The notes under the pieces were generated by a model that was not told where the DNA came from, did not search any database, and saw nothing but the letters and a program-made list of their open reading frames with translations. Of a DNA stretch of 64,000 nt, positions 44,132-52,865 are shown piece by piece. A program made the translations under genes and the position numbers. The stretch spans positions 62,001 to 126,000 of the forward strand of contig CBDIHP010000039.1 of NCBI GenBank assembly GCA_965279195.1, given 5' to 3'. Numbering within the stretch: position 1 is the first letter of the stretch; each line of letters starts with the position of its first letter. The DNA is from CBDIHP01 sp965279195. Lineage in GTDB: Bacteria; Planctomycetota; Planctomycetia; Isosphaerales; Isosphaeraceae.

Positions 44132-46081
44132 TCAGTCGCCTGCGTCGTCAGGGTCCAGGAGCTGCCGCAGGCTCTCCCGGAGCCGGGTCAGCCTCCCAGC
44201 CTGGCCCGGATCGGCCGCGAGGTTCGAAGCCTCCCCCGGGTCGTTGGCCTGGTCGTAGAGTTCCTCGCGGCCCATCGCGTCGACGATGTAGGTCCAACCT
44301 CGGTCGATCACGGCCGAGAGCGGCCCACGCTGGGCGGGGACGCGGTCGGGATTGCGCGAGACCTTGGTCCGCACCGCCCCCTCGATCAGGATCGGGGCGA
44401 CCTGCTCGGAGGGAATCGGGGCCTCGGAAGTCCAGAACCTCGCCAGCGACCGGCCGGGAAACGGGCTGTCGGAGGTGAGGTCGAGTTCATCGACGATCGT
44501 CGCTGCGACATCTCGCAGGCTGACCGGCGGGGCGATCCGCGAGCGCCGGGCGTCCGACTTCGGGTTGAGGACGATCAGGGGGACGTGGGTCTCGGAGGCA
44601 TAGACGCTCTGCCCGTGCAGGTAGAGCCCGTGCTCGCCGAACGCCTCGCCGTGGTCGGCGGTGATCACAACCAAGGTGTCGTCGAGGATCGAGCGACGCT
44701 CCAACATATCGAATAGCGTGCCAAGCTGCTCGTCGAGCGATTGCAAGCAATTGTGATACGAATTCTCGGCGAGCCCCTTCTGTCTGTCGGTCACCGACGT
44801 CTTTTCCGACTGGTGCCAGCCTCGGAGGAATTCCTCATCGTCCCGGGTCTCGGGGCAGATCCCGCAGGTCCGGCCTCCGGAGGGGGCGGCGAAGTAGGGA
44901 TCGTGCGCGTCCATGAAGTTCAGGAACGCGAAGAAGTGGCCTCGGGGACGGTTGTCGAGCCAGCCGAGGAAATCGCCTCGGAGCCGGGCGGCGTCCTTCA
45001 TCCCCATGGCCGAGCCCTCGCGGGCCGTGTCGGCCAGGCCCATCGTCGTGATCAGCTTCCGCCCGAGTGACGCCGTCTCGAGCGCGGCGACGGGCGAGAC
45101 GAGGATGTTCTCGTTGTCACGGTCCTCGTAGCGGACGAATCCCCGGCCCAGTCCGAACCAGGAGTTGCAGTAGTACGTATTCGCCACGAACCCGGCGGTG
45201 GCGTATCCCTGCGAGCTGAAGTACTCAGCGAGTGTCGGAACGCTGTCGTCCAGCGGCGTCTCGTCGGCGATCCCCAGCTCATGCGGCCATCGGCCGGTGA
45301 AGAGGCTGGCGTGGGAGGGGAAGGTCCAGGGCGCCGTGGATCGGGCGTTCTCGAAAACCACCCCCCGGGCGGCCAGCCTGGCGAGGTTGGGCGTCGTTCC
45401 GAGTTTCGGGTTGTAGACGCTCAGGTGCTTCGCCGAGACGGTATCCAGCACGATCAGCAGGACGTTCTGCCGGGGATGGGCCCCGCCGACGCTCGAGGTC
45501 GAGGTCGCCCGCTTCTCGGCGAGCACGTTGCGGTCGTAGCAGACGGCCGCAACGGCGACGAGTGTCAGCGCCTGGAGGCCATATCCCACGGATAGCCAGC
45601 CGTCGACGATCCGGTGCCGCTTGCTGACGAGGCTCGAAAGCGTCGTCGCCACCCCGATCGAGAGGGGGATGGCTCCATAGTCATGGAGGCCCTCGACGAG
45701 CGCGACGAGAGAGTACACTCCGATGGCCAGGAACATGCCGTAGGCCAGCCGGCGGCGGACGCGGATCCCGCAGAAAGCGAGGGCCGCGATCGGCATGGAC
45801 GCCGTCGTGAAGATGGCGAACTGCGTCGCCGGGATCATCCAGGGGAAGTGGGCGTTCAACTGGAGGTGCCCGAGCGTCCAGGGCCCCTTGGCGTACTGGA
45901 CGATCAGGAGCGCGGCGACTTCGAGGAACCCGAACAAAAGCCCGAAGCATCCGGCCAGTCGGAGCAGGGCCGACGCCGACACCTGGCCCCGGTCATCGGT
46001 CCGCGTGGATGGCGCGGGGGAATCGAGGGGCTTCGGCGGAAGGAATCGGGTGCGCGGGACGGTCTGGGACGGAATCGACAC
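44132..46081 (-). CDS. Membrane-anchored alkaline phosphatase/sulfatase-superfamily enzyme with Thr nucleophile
   Basis: 649 residues. About five hydrophobic spans occupy residues 35-185 (LAGCFGLLFGFLEVAALLIV, IGVYSLVALVEGLHDYG, ALTLVAVAAVCYD). The soluble domain from about 205 starts VLLIVLDTVSAKHLSVYNP, with metal-binding Asp. It has PWT253FPSHASLFTG where sulfatases carry Cys or Ser, then VVITADHGEAFGEHGLYLHG. Thr at the nucleophile position, as in lipoteichoic-acid synthase and phosphoethanolamine transferases, argues against a formylglycine sulfatase. A phosphodiesterase or phosphotransferase acting outside the membrane is more likely. It converges on purK and lies near the envelope-related genes, but no substrate can be named. 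Confidence 0.85.
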   Translation of the reverse strand: MSIPSQTVPRTRFLPPKPLDSPAPSTRTDDRGQVSASALLRLAGCFGLLFGFLEVAALLIVQYAKGPWTLGHLQLNAHFPWMIPATQFAIFTTASMPIAALAFCGIRVRRRLAYGMFLAIGVYSLVALVEGLHDYGAIPLSIGVATTLSSLVSKRHRIVDGWLSVGYGLQALTLVAVAAVCYDRNVLAEKRATSTSSVGGAHPRQNVLLIVLDTVSAKHLSVYNPKLGTTPNLARLAARGVVFENARSTAPWTFPSHASLFTGRWPHELGIADETPLDDSVPTLAEYFSSQGYATAGFVANTYYCNSWFGLGRGFVRYEDRDNENILVSPVAALETASLGRKLITTMGLADTAREGSAMGMKDAARLRGDFLGWLDNRPRGHFFAFLNFMDAHDPYFAAPSGGRTCGICPETRDDEEFLRGWHQSEKTSVTDRQKGLAENSYHNCLQSLDEQLGTLFDMLERRSILDDTLVVITADHGEAFGEHGLYLHGQSVYASETHVPLIVLNPKSDARRSRIAPPVSLRDVAATIVDELDLTSDSPFPGRSLARFWTSEAPIPSEQVAPILIEGAVRTKVSRNPDRVPAQRGPLSAVIDRGWTYIVDAMGREELYDQANDPGEASNLAADPGQAGRLTRLRESLRQLLDPDDAGD

Positions 46082-46231
46082 GGGCGCCTCCTTGCGTCCT
46101 GTGGTCGCTCGTGGGCCAGAGGGGTGCCCAGGGTAACCGATGGGCCGGGGTGGTCAACCCCGGGCGGGGCAGCCGGGCCCGTCGGCCTACCTGGAACAGC
46201 GTCTGCCGGATCGGAACGACGCGCGAAAACC

Positions 46232-46628
46232 TCAGTCGCGGGCGGCCGGCGCCCCGAATTTCGGCCTCATCGCCTCCCCGCCCCACTTCCAGGCGACGAT
46301 CGTCCCGACCAGGATCATGATCAGCGTCAGCGGCTTGAGCGTGTGGATGTGGCCGAGGAAGTAGGACAGGCCGGGGTCGGCGTTGAACGGGAAGTTCGCC
46401 CACTCCGAGTAGAGCCCGATCGCCAGGCCGCCGACCCCGGTGATGAGTCCGCGGAGATCCGAAGGGCGGCTCGAGAGCAGGCTCGCCCCCATCCCCACCA
46501 TCGCGCCGGGGATGATCAGGGGCGTAGAAGCCTTGCTTCACGATCCAGACGAAGAGGGCATACCCTACGATCCCGCCGATGACCGCACCGATCAGCCCGG
46601 GGACCAGGTCGCGGACCAGATTCTTCAT
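46232..46628 (-). pseudogene. Small polytopic membrane protein, single-base frameshift
   Basis: From ATG 46628 the frame reads MKNLVRDLVPGLIGAVIGGI, then VGYALFVWIVKQGFYA, before losing sense. Removing one base of the C4 run (plus-strand G4 at 46519-46522) joins it to LIIPGAMVGMGASLLSSR, then GLITGVGGLAIGLYSEW and LTLIMILVGTIVAWKWGGEAM and the stop at 46232. That makes one protein of about 131 residues with three membrane spans. Both halves keep good codon and hydrophobicity patterns, so the break is recent or a sequence error. It is divergent from the Bat operon. The family is not recognised. Confidence 0.72.
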
Positions 46629-46751
46629 GAGTTGCCTCGATACCGGAAGTGAGCCCGTGGGAAAGACCTGGCAAGTTGCCTTATGATAGGCGAGCCGTGT
46701 CCGAAATCGAACGGACTGACGGACGACTGTCGGAGATCGGGGAGTCGGCGG

Positions 46752-47762
46752 ATGTCCTGGTCCCAACCGGTTGCCCTGGCGCTCGTCTTCCTGGCGCTCC
46801 TTCCCCTGCTCCAGGCGTTCCGGAGGCGACGCGCCGCCTGGCCGTCGCAGGTGCTCTTCGCCAGCCTGCCCCGGACCTGGAGGGAGCGGATGTCGGGGCT
46901 CCCGACGGTCCTCCGCGCCCTCGTGATCGCATGCCTCGCCGTGTCCCTCGCGGGCCCGAGGCAGGTCGGCGGCAAGACGCGGATCTCGACCCGAGGAGTC
47001 GCGATCGTGGCCGCGCTCGACCGCAGTTCGAGCATGAAGGCGGTTGACCGCGACGAGGGCGCCCCGGGCCAGGCCGCGACCGAACGGACCCGGCTCGACG
47101 CCGCCCGCGAGACGTTCCGGGCCTTTGCCGACGCCCGTCCCGACGACCTGATCGGGCTGGTCGGCTTCGCAAATTACCCCGACGTCCTATGCCCGCCGAC
47201 CCTCGACCGCGAGTTCCTGGCTGCGTCGCTGGCCACCCTCAAGCCGGCGAGGCCTGGGGAGGACGGGACCAATCTGGGCGACGCGCTGATCTGGTCGATG
47301 GACGCCCTCCGCGTGGTCCCCGCCCGGAAGAAGGTCCTGATCCTCCTGACCGACGGCCGCAACGACCCCGCCGTGCCGAAGCCCGCGAATCCCCGCGAGG
47401 CCGCCGACCTCGCGAGGACGTTCGGCGTCACCTTGCACACCGTCGCCATCGGCCGGGCAGGGGGGCAGGTCCGCCGGCCCGAGGGGCGGAGCGGCCTTCC
47501 CCTGATCCAGGAAGTCGAAGGGCCCGACCTGGAATTGCTCCGAGATCTCGCGATGCGCGGGGGCGGCAAGGCGTTCGAGGCCGCGAATCCGTCGGCCTTG
47601 CCGGAGATCTTCGCCGAGATCGATGGTCTCGAACGTAGCCCGTTCGACGGCGAGGTCCGGCTGCGGTACGAGGGGACGCATCTCCCCTGGCTTCTGGCAT
47701 CCCTGGGGATCCTGTCGCTGGAACGCGTCCTGTGCGCGGGGTTGCTCAGGCGACATCCCTAG
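46752..47762 (+). CDS. BatA-like von Willebrand A-domain membrane protein
   Basis: 336 residues. Two N-terminal spans (PVALALVFLALLPLLQAF and VLRALVIACLAVSLAG) precede a vWA domain with the MIDAS start AALDRSSSMKAVD (D-x-S-x-S), the Thr/Asp positions GTNLGDALIWSMDAL and VLILLTDGRNDPAVPKP. A C-terminal span (LPWLLASLGILSLERVLCAG) ends the protein, giving the BatA topology. Bat proteins occur with a MoxR ATPase and are linked to aerotolerance and envelope stress in Bacteroides and Leptospira. No MoxR or DUF58 gene lies next to it here. ATG 46752 is preferred to the longer frame at 46683. It is the first gene of a three-gene set. Confidence 0.88.
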   Translation: MSWSQPVALALVFLALLPLLQAFRRRRAAWPSQVLFASLPRTWRERMSGLPTVLRALVIACLAVSLAGPRQVGGKTRISTRGVAIVAALDRSSSMKAVDRDEGAPGQAATERTRLDAARETFRAFADARPDDLIGLVGFANYPDVLCPPTLDREFLAASLATLKPARPGEDGTNLGDALIWSMDALRVVPARKKVLILLTDGRNDPAVPKPANPREAADLARTFGVTLHTVAIGRAGGQVRRPEGRSGLPLIQEVEGPDLELLRDLAMRGGGKAFEAANPSALPEIFAEIDGLERSPFDGEVRLRYEGTHLPWLLASLGILSLERVLCAGLLRRHP

Positions 47763-47770
47763 TCGGTGAG

Positions 47771-47777
47771 GGAGGAG
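47771..47777 (+). promoter_or_regulatory. Ribosome-binding site that sets the TTG start of the BatB-TPR gene
   Basis: GGAGGAG is followed by six bases (CGTCGG) and then TTG 47784. The alternative GTG at 47766 lies upstream of this site and would have no ribosome-binding site of its own, so the TTG start is preferred. Confidence 0.65.
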
Positions 47778-47783
47778 CGTCGG

Positions 47784-49526
47784 TTGCATTTCGCGAGGCC
47801 CGAATACCTCTGGTTCCTGCTGGGATGGCCCGTGCTGGCCTGGTGGTCGAGGCGCGCCTGGCGTGCCTCCGGCGAGGTCGGTGAACGGCTGGGGTGGCTC
47901 GGCCGGCCCGGCCGGTCGGGCTGGATCGGTTGCGGGATCGCCTGGGGACTCCTCGTGCTGGCCGCCGGTGGCCCGGAGTGGGGGGCGACCGAGGTGACAC
48001 CGGACGGGCCGGGACGCGACCTCGTCCTGCTGTTCGACCAGAGCCGGAGCATGGGCGCGGGCGATGCCTTCCCGAGCCGGCTGGGGGCGGCGATCCAGTC
48101 GGCGAAGAGCCTGATCGCGAGCCTCGCCGGCGCGTCGGGAGACCGGGTGGCCGTGGTGGGCTTCGCGGGCCGGGGCGCCGTGCGATGCCCGTTGACGGCG
48201 AACCTCGACGCGGCGACCGACGCCATAGCCGGGCTGCGGGCCGGCGGCGTCGAGCCCCCCGGCACGGATCTGGGCGCGGGCCTGCTTGCGGCGAAGGATT
48301 GCTTCGACGACATCGAGCACGCCGGCGGCCGGACGGTCGTGGTCTTCACCGACGGCGAGGATTTCGGCGGATCGTGGTCGTCAGCCGCCGGGGAGCTGCA
48401 GAAGGCCGGGATCGTCGTGCACGCCGTCGCCTTCGGGGATCCGGAGAAGGCCCAGCCGGTTCCGGGGGCGAAGGACGGCGAGACGTGGATCTTCCAGGGC
48501 AAGCCCGCGACGACCCGGCGGCAGGATGAGGCCCTGGAATCGGTCGCGGAGGAGACGGGGGGGACGGTCGTCCGGCTCGGCCTCGCCGCCGCCGACCTGG
48601 GCTCGCTCTATCGGGATCGGATCGAACCGACCGCGACCCGGATCCGGAAGCTCCGGGCCGAGCATCTCGACCGCCCGGATCACTTCCGGCCGTTCGCGTT
48701 CGCGGCGCTCGTCGCGATGTGCTGGGCCTGCTGGCCGAGCACCTTCCGGCTCCGATCGGGCGGGGTGATCCGGCTCGCCTCCATCGGCCTGGTGCTACTG
48801 AGTCTGGGGGCGGACTCGTCGCGAAACGAAGCCAACGAGGCCAGGGCGGCCGGGTATCGGTCGTTCCGGGACGGAGATTACCGTCAGGCCCTGGGGTGGT
48901 TTGAGCGTGCCCTCGCGGTCGACCCCGACGACACCCAGACCCTCTTCGACATCGCCTCGGTGCATGCTCGTCGAGGCGAGTTCGAAGGGGCGGAATCCGT
49001 CTTCAACAAAGCCCTGGGGGGGGCGTCCCCGGTGGCCAGGTTCCGGATCGAGTTTGCGATGGGGAACAACGCGCTCGCCCTCGGCGATGTCGAGGGGGCC
49101 ATCCGGCATTACGATTCGGCCCTGGCGGTCGAGGTCCCGAATCAACCCGGGAACCGGAGGCTCCGCGAGGACGCGGCGATCAATCGGGAGTTCGCGAGGA
49201 ACCTTCCGCCGCCCGTCGTCGAGCAGGAGACGCCTCCGGAGGGGGAATCGCCGTCCGGGAAGTCCGATGGGCAAGGCGACGAGGAGCGAAAAGCCAGGTC
49301 GAAGTCCCCTTCCAGGTCCACCGCGCCCCCGGAAGGCGACTCGCCGCCTTCGGGCTCGCGGGGGGCCGGCGGGCAGGGGGGGACCGGCGGGGCCGAGCGT
49401 CCCCCCGGCAGCCCGGACGAGCAATTCCGCGACGCCCTCGACGCGATCCGCCACGCGCGCGACGGTCGGCTCTCCGAGGCCGACGCCCCCCCTGCCCCTC
49501 GGGGCGGCGACCGGCCCGACTGGTGA
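47784..49526 (+). CDS. BatB-type vWA protein fused to a BatC-type TPR domain
   Basis: 580 residues. It opens LHFARPEYLWFLLGWPVLAW, typical of BatB, with a second span near 55-70. The vWA domain carries LVLLFDQSRSMGAGDAFPSR (D-x-S-x-S), the PGTDLGAGLLAAKDCF segment and VVVFTDGEDFG. After two further spans (about 310-350), TPR-like repeats follow (SFRDGDYRQALGWFERALAV, DIASVHARRGEFEGAESVF, LGDVEGAIRHYDSALAV). A disordered Pro/Ser/Gly-rich tail ends the protein. In Bacteroides BatB and BatC are separate genes; here they form one polypeptide. The start is TTG 47784 because GGAGGAG (47771-47777) lies six bases upstream and the residues from LHFARPEY are the conserved start. Confidence 0.87.
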   Translation: MHFARPEYLWFLLGWPVLAWWSRRAWRASGEVGERLGWLGRPGRSGWIGCGIAWGLLVLAAGGPEWGATEVTPDGPGRDLVLLFDQSRSMGAGDAFPSRLGAAIQSAKSLIASLAGASGDRVAVVGFAGRGAVRCPLTANLDAATDAIAGLRAGGVEPPGTDLGAGLLAAKDCFDDIEHAGGRTVVVFTDGEDFGGSWSSAAGELQKAGIVVHAVAFGDPEKAQPVPGAKDGETWIFQGKPATTRRQDEALESVAEETGGTVVRLGLAAADLGSLYRDRIEPTATRIRKLRAEHLDRPDHFRPFAFAALVAMCWACWPSTFRLRSGGVIRLASIGLVLLSLGADSSRNEANEARAAGYRSFRDGDYRQALGWFERALAVDPDDTQTLFDIASVHARRGEFEGAESVFNKALGGASPVARFRIEFAMGNNALALGDVEGAIRHYDSALAVEVPNQPGNRRLREDAAINREFARNLPPPVVEQETPPEGESPSGKSDGQGDEERKARSKSPSRSTAPPEGDSPPSGSRGAGGQGGTGGAERPPGSPDEQFRDALDAIRHARDGRLSEADAPPAPRGGDRPDW

Positions 49527-49536
49527 GGAACTGCGC

Positions 49537-50784
49537 GTGTTGACCTGCCTCGTCATCATGGCATTGTTGCAGCAGGCCCCGGCCGATCGCCTGGAGGTGA
49601 TCGCCCGGATCCCGCCGGGCACCTACGTCCCGGGTCAGGCGATCGAGATCCGCGTCGGCGTAGTCGCCAGGGAGGTCCGCCCCGGGATCACGCTCCCCGC
49701 GATCGCCGTCGATCAGGGGGAAATCGCCCTGATCGAGGAGGACTTCCGGCAGGTCGGGGCGTCGGGGATCGGGGACGTCGTCGAGGAGACGAATCTTTAT
49801 ATCGGCCGCTACATCGTCGTCCCGAGGCGCCCCGGGACGCTGCGGATCCCCCCGTTTCGAGCCGATCTGGACGGCCGTCGCGGGGCGGCGACGCCCCTCC
49901 AGGTCGAGGTCCAGCCGCTCCCCGTCGGTCGGCCCCCGACCTTCCTCGGCGGGGTCGGGTCCGTGGCCGTCCGCGCGTCGGCGAGGCCGGAGCGGATCCG
50001 CCTCGGCGAGTCGCTGGAATACACGCTCACGCTCGAAGGCCCCGGTGCGCGAGGATCCCTCCAGGTGCCGACGCTGGACCCATTACTGTCGAAGAACCCG
50101 GGCCTGGAGGTGACCGCCGGTCGAGGCACGTCGATGATGAACCCGCCGGCGCGGACGTTCCGCTGGACGCTCCGGCCGGACCGGGCTGGTGAGCTGGTCT
50201 TGCCGCCGGTGCTCGTGTCGACCTACAACGCCCGGACGCGGCAGTTTGACACCCGATCGGCCCCCGGGATCGGGGTGACCGTCGCCGACGTGCCGCGCTT
50301 CGAGATCTCGGCGTTCGACTACGGCCGGGCGGGCCTGGAACTCGACGCGGCGTGGGCCGGGACGGCCCTGGCGGCGCAGCTCCCGACGCTGCTCGGGATG
50401 TCCGGGCTGGGGATCGCCTCGGTCCTGATCCTGCTCGCCCGATGGCGCCGGGCGGGGCGCAGGCCATCGCGCCGGGTCCGCCTCTGGTTGAGGCGAACCC
50501 GAGTCGCCTGGGGTTCGATCGAGCCGTCCGAGCGTTCACGCTGGATGCTCGAAAAAGTGGGGGAGTTGTGCCGGCTTGGGGAGGCCGATGGCTCGGGGGC
50601 CGGGCCGCTTTCCCCAGGACAGGTGGAGAGCAATCTCCTGGGGATGGGCCTCTCGGACGCCTTCGCCGGCACGATCAGGGGCCTGGTGGAAACCTGCGAG
50701 CGGGACCGCTATGGCGAGCCCGCCGGCCCGGAGCTGGAGAGACAGGTCGAATCGCTGTGGCGATCCGACGCGGAGAAGGCCTGA
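49537..50784 (+). CDS. BatD-like membrane protein
   Basis: 415 residues. A short hydrophobic N-terminus (LTCLVIMALLQQAPA) may be a signal. Two Ig-like beta domains follow: RIPPGTYVPGQAIEIRVGVV, YIGRYIVVPRRPGTLRIPPF, then RIRLGESLEYTLTLEGPGA and RTFRWTLRPDRAGELVLPPV. This is the BatD (oxygen-tolerance) arrangement. A membrane span at about 285-305 (GMSGLGIASVLILLARW) precedes a basic, helical cytosolic domain of about 110 residues. The start is GTG 49537, preceded by GAGGAA with seven-base spacing; it begins 10 bp after the BatB-TPR stop, so the three Bat genes form one operon. The frame opens further upstream, but that part is a shadow of the TPR protein. Confidence 0.82.
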   Translation: MLTCLVIMALLQQAPADRLEVIARIPPGTYVPGQAIEIRVGVVAREVRPGITLPAIAVDQGEIALIEEDFRQVGASGIGDVVEETNLYIGRYIVVPRRPGTLRIPPFRADLDGRRGAATPLQVEVQPLPVGRPPTFLGGVGSVAVRASARPERIRLGESLEYTLTLEGPGARGSLQVPTLDPLLSKNPGLEVTAGRGTSMMNPPARTFRWTLRPDRAGELVLPPVLVSTYNARTRQFDTRSAPGIGVTVADVPRFEISAFDYGRAGLELDAAWAGTALAAQLPTLLGMSGLGIASVLILLARWRRAGRRPSRRVRLWLRRTRVAWGSIEPSERSRWMLEKVGELCRLGEADGSGAGPLSPGQVESNLLGMGLSDAFAGTIRGLVETCERDRYGEPAGPELERQVESLWRSDAEKA

Positions 50785-50791
50785 CGACCCG

Positions 50792-52079
50792 TCAGCCGCC
50801 GAAGGAGCGATTGGCGACGGTGTTGAAGAGTTCGCGGAACTCGTTGCCGGACTTCTTCTCGCGGTGATAGGCGACGAAGTCGTCGAGCGGGAACGCCGGG
50901 ATGGTCTTGTTGGCCATGATCTCGATGGCCGTCAGCGGGTCCCCCTGATCGGGGAGGACGAAGGTGACCGCGATCCCGTCCTTGCCCATGCGGCCGGTAC
51001 GGCCGATGCGGTGCAGGTAGTTCTCGGGGTCGTCGGGGATGTCGAAGTTGATGACGTGGCTGATGTCATTCACGTCGATGCCGCGGCCGACGACGTCGGT
51101 GGCGACCAGGACGGGGATGGTGCCGTCGCGGAAGCCCTTCATGACGCGGTTGCGTACCGACTGGGTGAGGTCGCCGTGGATCGTCGAGACGCCGGCGACG
51201 CGGCCGCGGAGCTTCTCGGCCAGCTTGTCCGCCCCGCGCTTGGTGCGGGTGAAGATGATGCACTGGCGGGGCTGCTCGCGCTCCAGGATGAACTGGAGGA
51301 GCTCGAACTTGCGGTCCTGGGTGACCGTCACGTAGAACTGCTGGATGGTCGCGACCGAGGGCTCATCCTTCGAGAGGTTGAGCTCGACCCGGCTCGTACA
51401 TGTAGCGACTGGCCAGCTTCCGGACGTCGGGGCTGATCGTCGCGGAGAGTAGGAGGGTCTGGTGGGGGTCGGGGACCCGCCGGAGGATCCGCTCGATGTC
51501 GGGCCGGAAGCCGATGTCGAGCATCCGGTCGGCCTCGTCGAGGACGACGTGATAGATGTCGCCTAGGTGGAGGGTCCGGCGTTCGATGTGATCGATGACG
51601 CGGCCGGGGGTGCCGACAATGATGTCGACCCCGCGATGGAGGGCGCGGAGCTGCCGTTCGATCGGCTCGCCGCCGTAGATGCCGCAGATCTCGACGCCCT
51701 GGCCGTGGGCCAGCTTCTCCATCTCGACGACGATCTGCTGGACCAGCTCGCGCGTCGGCGCGAGGATGATGCCCTGCGGCCCCTTGCTGCGGGCTTCCAG
51801 CATCTCGATGAGCGGGATGCCGAACGCGGCGGTCTTGCCGGTCCCCGTCTTGGCCTGCCCGATGGCATCGAGGCCTTCGAGTGCGACCGGGATGAATGCC
51901 GCCTGGACGGGGGACGGGGTCTTGTATCCCACCTTCTTCAGGGCCTTGAGCATCGTCGGGCTCAGGCCCAGTTTCTGGAAACTCGGAGGCGGGGCCTCCA
52001 CCTCAAACTCGGTCAAACAAACCTCCTCTTCGGAACGCAAGTGGTTGTCCGGAAAGGAGGTTCCTCGGCTACGGGTCAT
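50792..52079 (-). pseudogene. DEAD-box ATP-dependent RNA helicase, single-base frameshift
   Basis: The N-terminal frame (52079-51363) has the Q motif FQKLGLSPTMLKALKKVGYK, Walker A AKTGTGKTA, PTRELVQQI, TPGRVIDHI, DEADRMLDIGF and LLLSATISPD, and then stops early. The C-terminal frame (to 50792) has CIIFTRTKRGADKLAEKL, VLVATDVVGRGIDV and HRIGRTGRMGKDG. Removing one base of the G3 run (plus-strand C3 at 51388-51390) fuses them through YMYEPVELNLSKDEPSV, restoring a normal helicase of about 410-430 residues. All motifs are intact, so error or very recent mutation is likely. The true start may be TTG 52016, which has GAGGAGG five bases upstream. The product would unwind RNA in ribosome assembly, mRNA decay or cold adaptation. 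Confidence 0.85.
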
Positions 52080-52559
52080 CCCCGATGGACCGGTCGATCG
52101 CTCTCCAGACGGATTTCATCCAACTTGAGCAATCTTAGCAACTTTTTCGCGTTTCGTCAAAACGAGTTCCTGAGATATGGGCAGACTGGGGGGCTGTCGC
52201 GGCCGGACACGGGATTCCGACTGTTCCCGAGGGGAGGGCGTCGCAACGGAACCGGGGGACCGGGGATCCGATGTTGACGGGATCCCACATCCGCCCACGC
52301 GGGGAGCCGAGCCGGGCTCGCAAGGCGGGGCCAATCCGGGGGGATTTCCGCAACGCCCGCCCGACTTGAGCCTTTTTCCTTGATTCGAGCGGGAATGGTC
52401 CGTTACCCTCATGCCCCATCGGTTGGACTGCTAACTTTGGTTGACAGTCCGGGACCCGACGGGGACCGAGGTACGCCACGAACGGCCACGCCACGAACGG
52501 CCATCCCCACCCGTGCCCGTCACCGCACCCGCATCCCGTTCCTGGGAGAGATGTCAAGG
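52080..52559. other. Long divergent intergenic region, helicase / small-protein pair
   Basis: 480 bp without a credible gene. The helicase-proximal part is AT-rich (AGCAATCTTAGCAAC, TTTTTCGCG), where its promoter probably lies. The part near 52441 contains TTGACA but no convincing -10 element. A 15-bp tandem direct repeat, CCACGAACGGCCACG / CCACGAACGGCCATC, occurs at 52476-52505, about 55 bp upstream of the small-protein pair, and may be a regulatory site. Nothing else is seen. Confidence 0.5.
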
Positions 52560-52865
52560 ATGTCACAGCTCACCACCACCGCCGACGCGACCCAGCTCGA
52601 GAAGCTCTGCACCTCGATCCGCGGCAAGCTCCAGTTCATGGACTACCTCGTCCGCGCCGCCGTGGCCGACGTCGAGCGGTTCCAGGGCGAGCCCGACGCC
52701 GGCACCAAGATCTTCCTCCGCCAGTTGATCGAGATGCACGCCTCGAACCTGCAGGTCGAGTGCGAGAACATGCGGCTGGTCTCGGAACTCTGCCACTCGC
52801 TGGAGGCGACCGTCCACGGCCCGGCCGAGACCCTCGCCTTCCAGCAGAACGGAGACGCCGCATGA
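52560..52865 (+). CDS. Small helical protein of unknown function, first of a paralogous pair
   Basis: 101 residues, almost entirely alpha-helical by inspection: LEKLCTSIRGKLQFMDYLVR, AAVADVERFQG, IFLRQLIEMHASNLQVECEN and LVSELCHSLEATVHG. It has no signal or membrane span. The central 70 residues align with the next gene's product (IRGKLQF/VKGQAQF, then YL, a run of acids, FL-x2-L-x2-M, and a late SE-C), so the two are paralogues. Its TGA overlaps the next ATG by 4 bp. ATG 52560 is used, with GGAGAG nine bases upstream; an ATG three codons earlier is possible. FliT/FlgN-like helical chaperones are a formal comparison, but no family is recognised. Confidence 0.75.
   Translation: MSQLTTTADATQLEKLCTSIRGKLQFMDYLVRAAVADVERFQGEPDAGTKIFLRQLIEMHASNLQVECENMRLVSELCHSLEATVHGPAETLAFQQNGDAA

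Noticed and set aside
52441..52446. TTGACA as a -35 element for the small-protein pair
   Set aside because: No acceptable -10 sequence at the right distance; planctomycete promoters often differ from the E. coli consensus.
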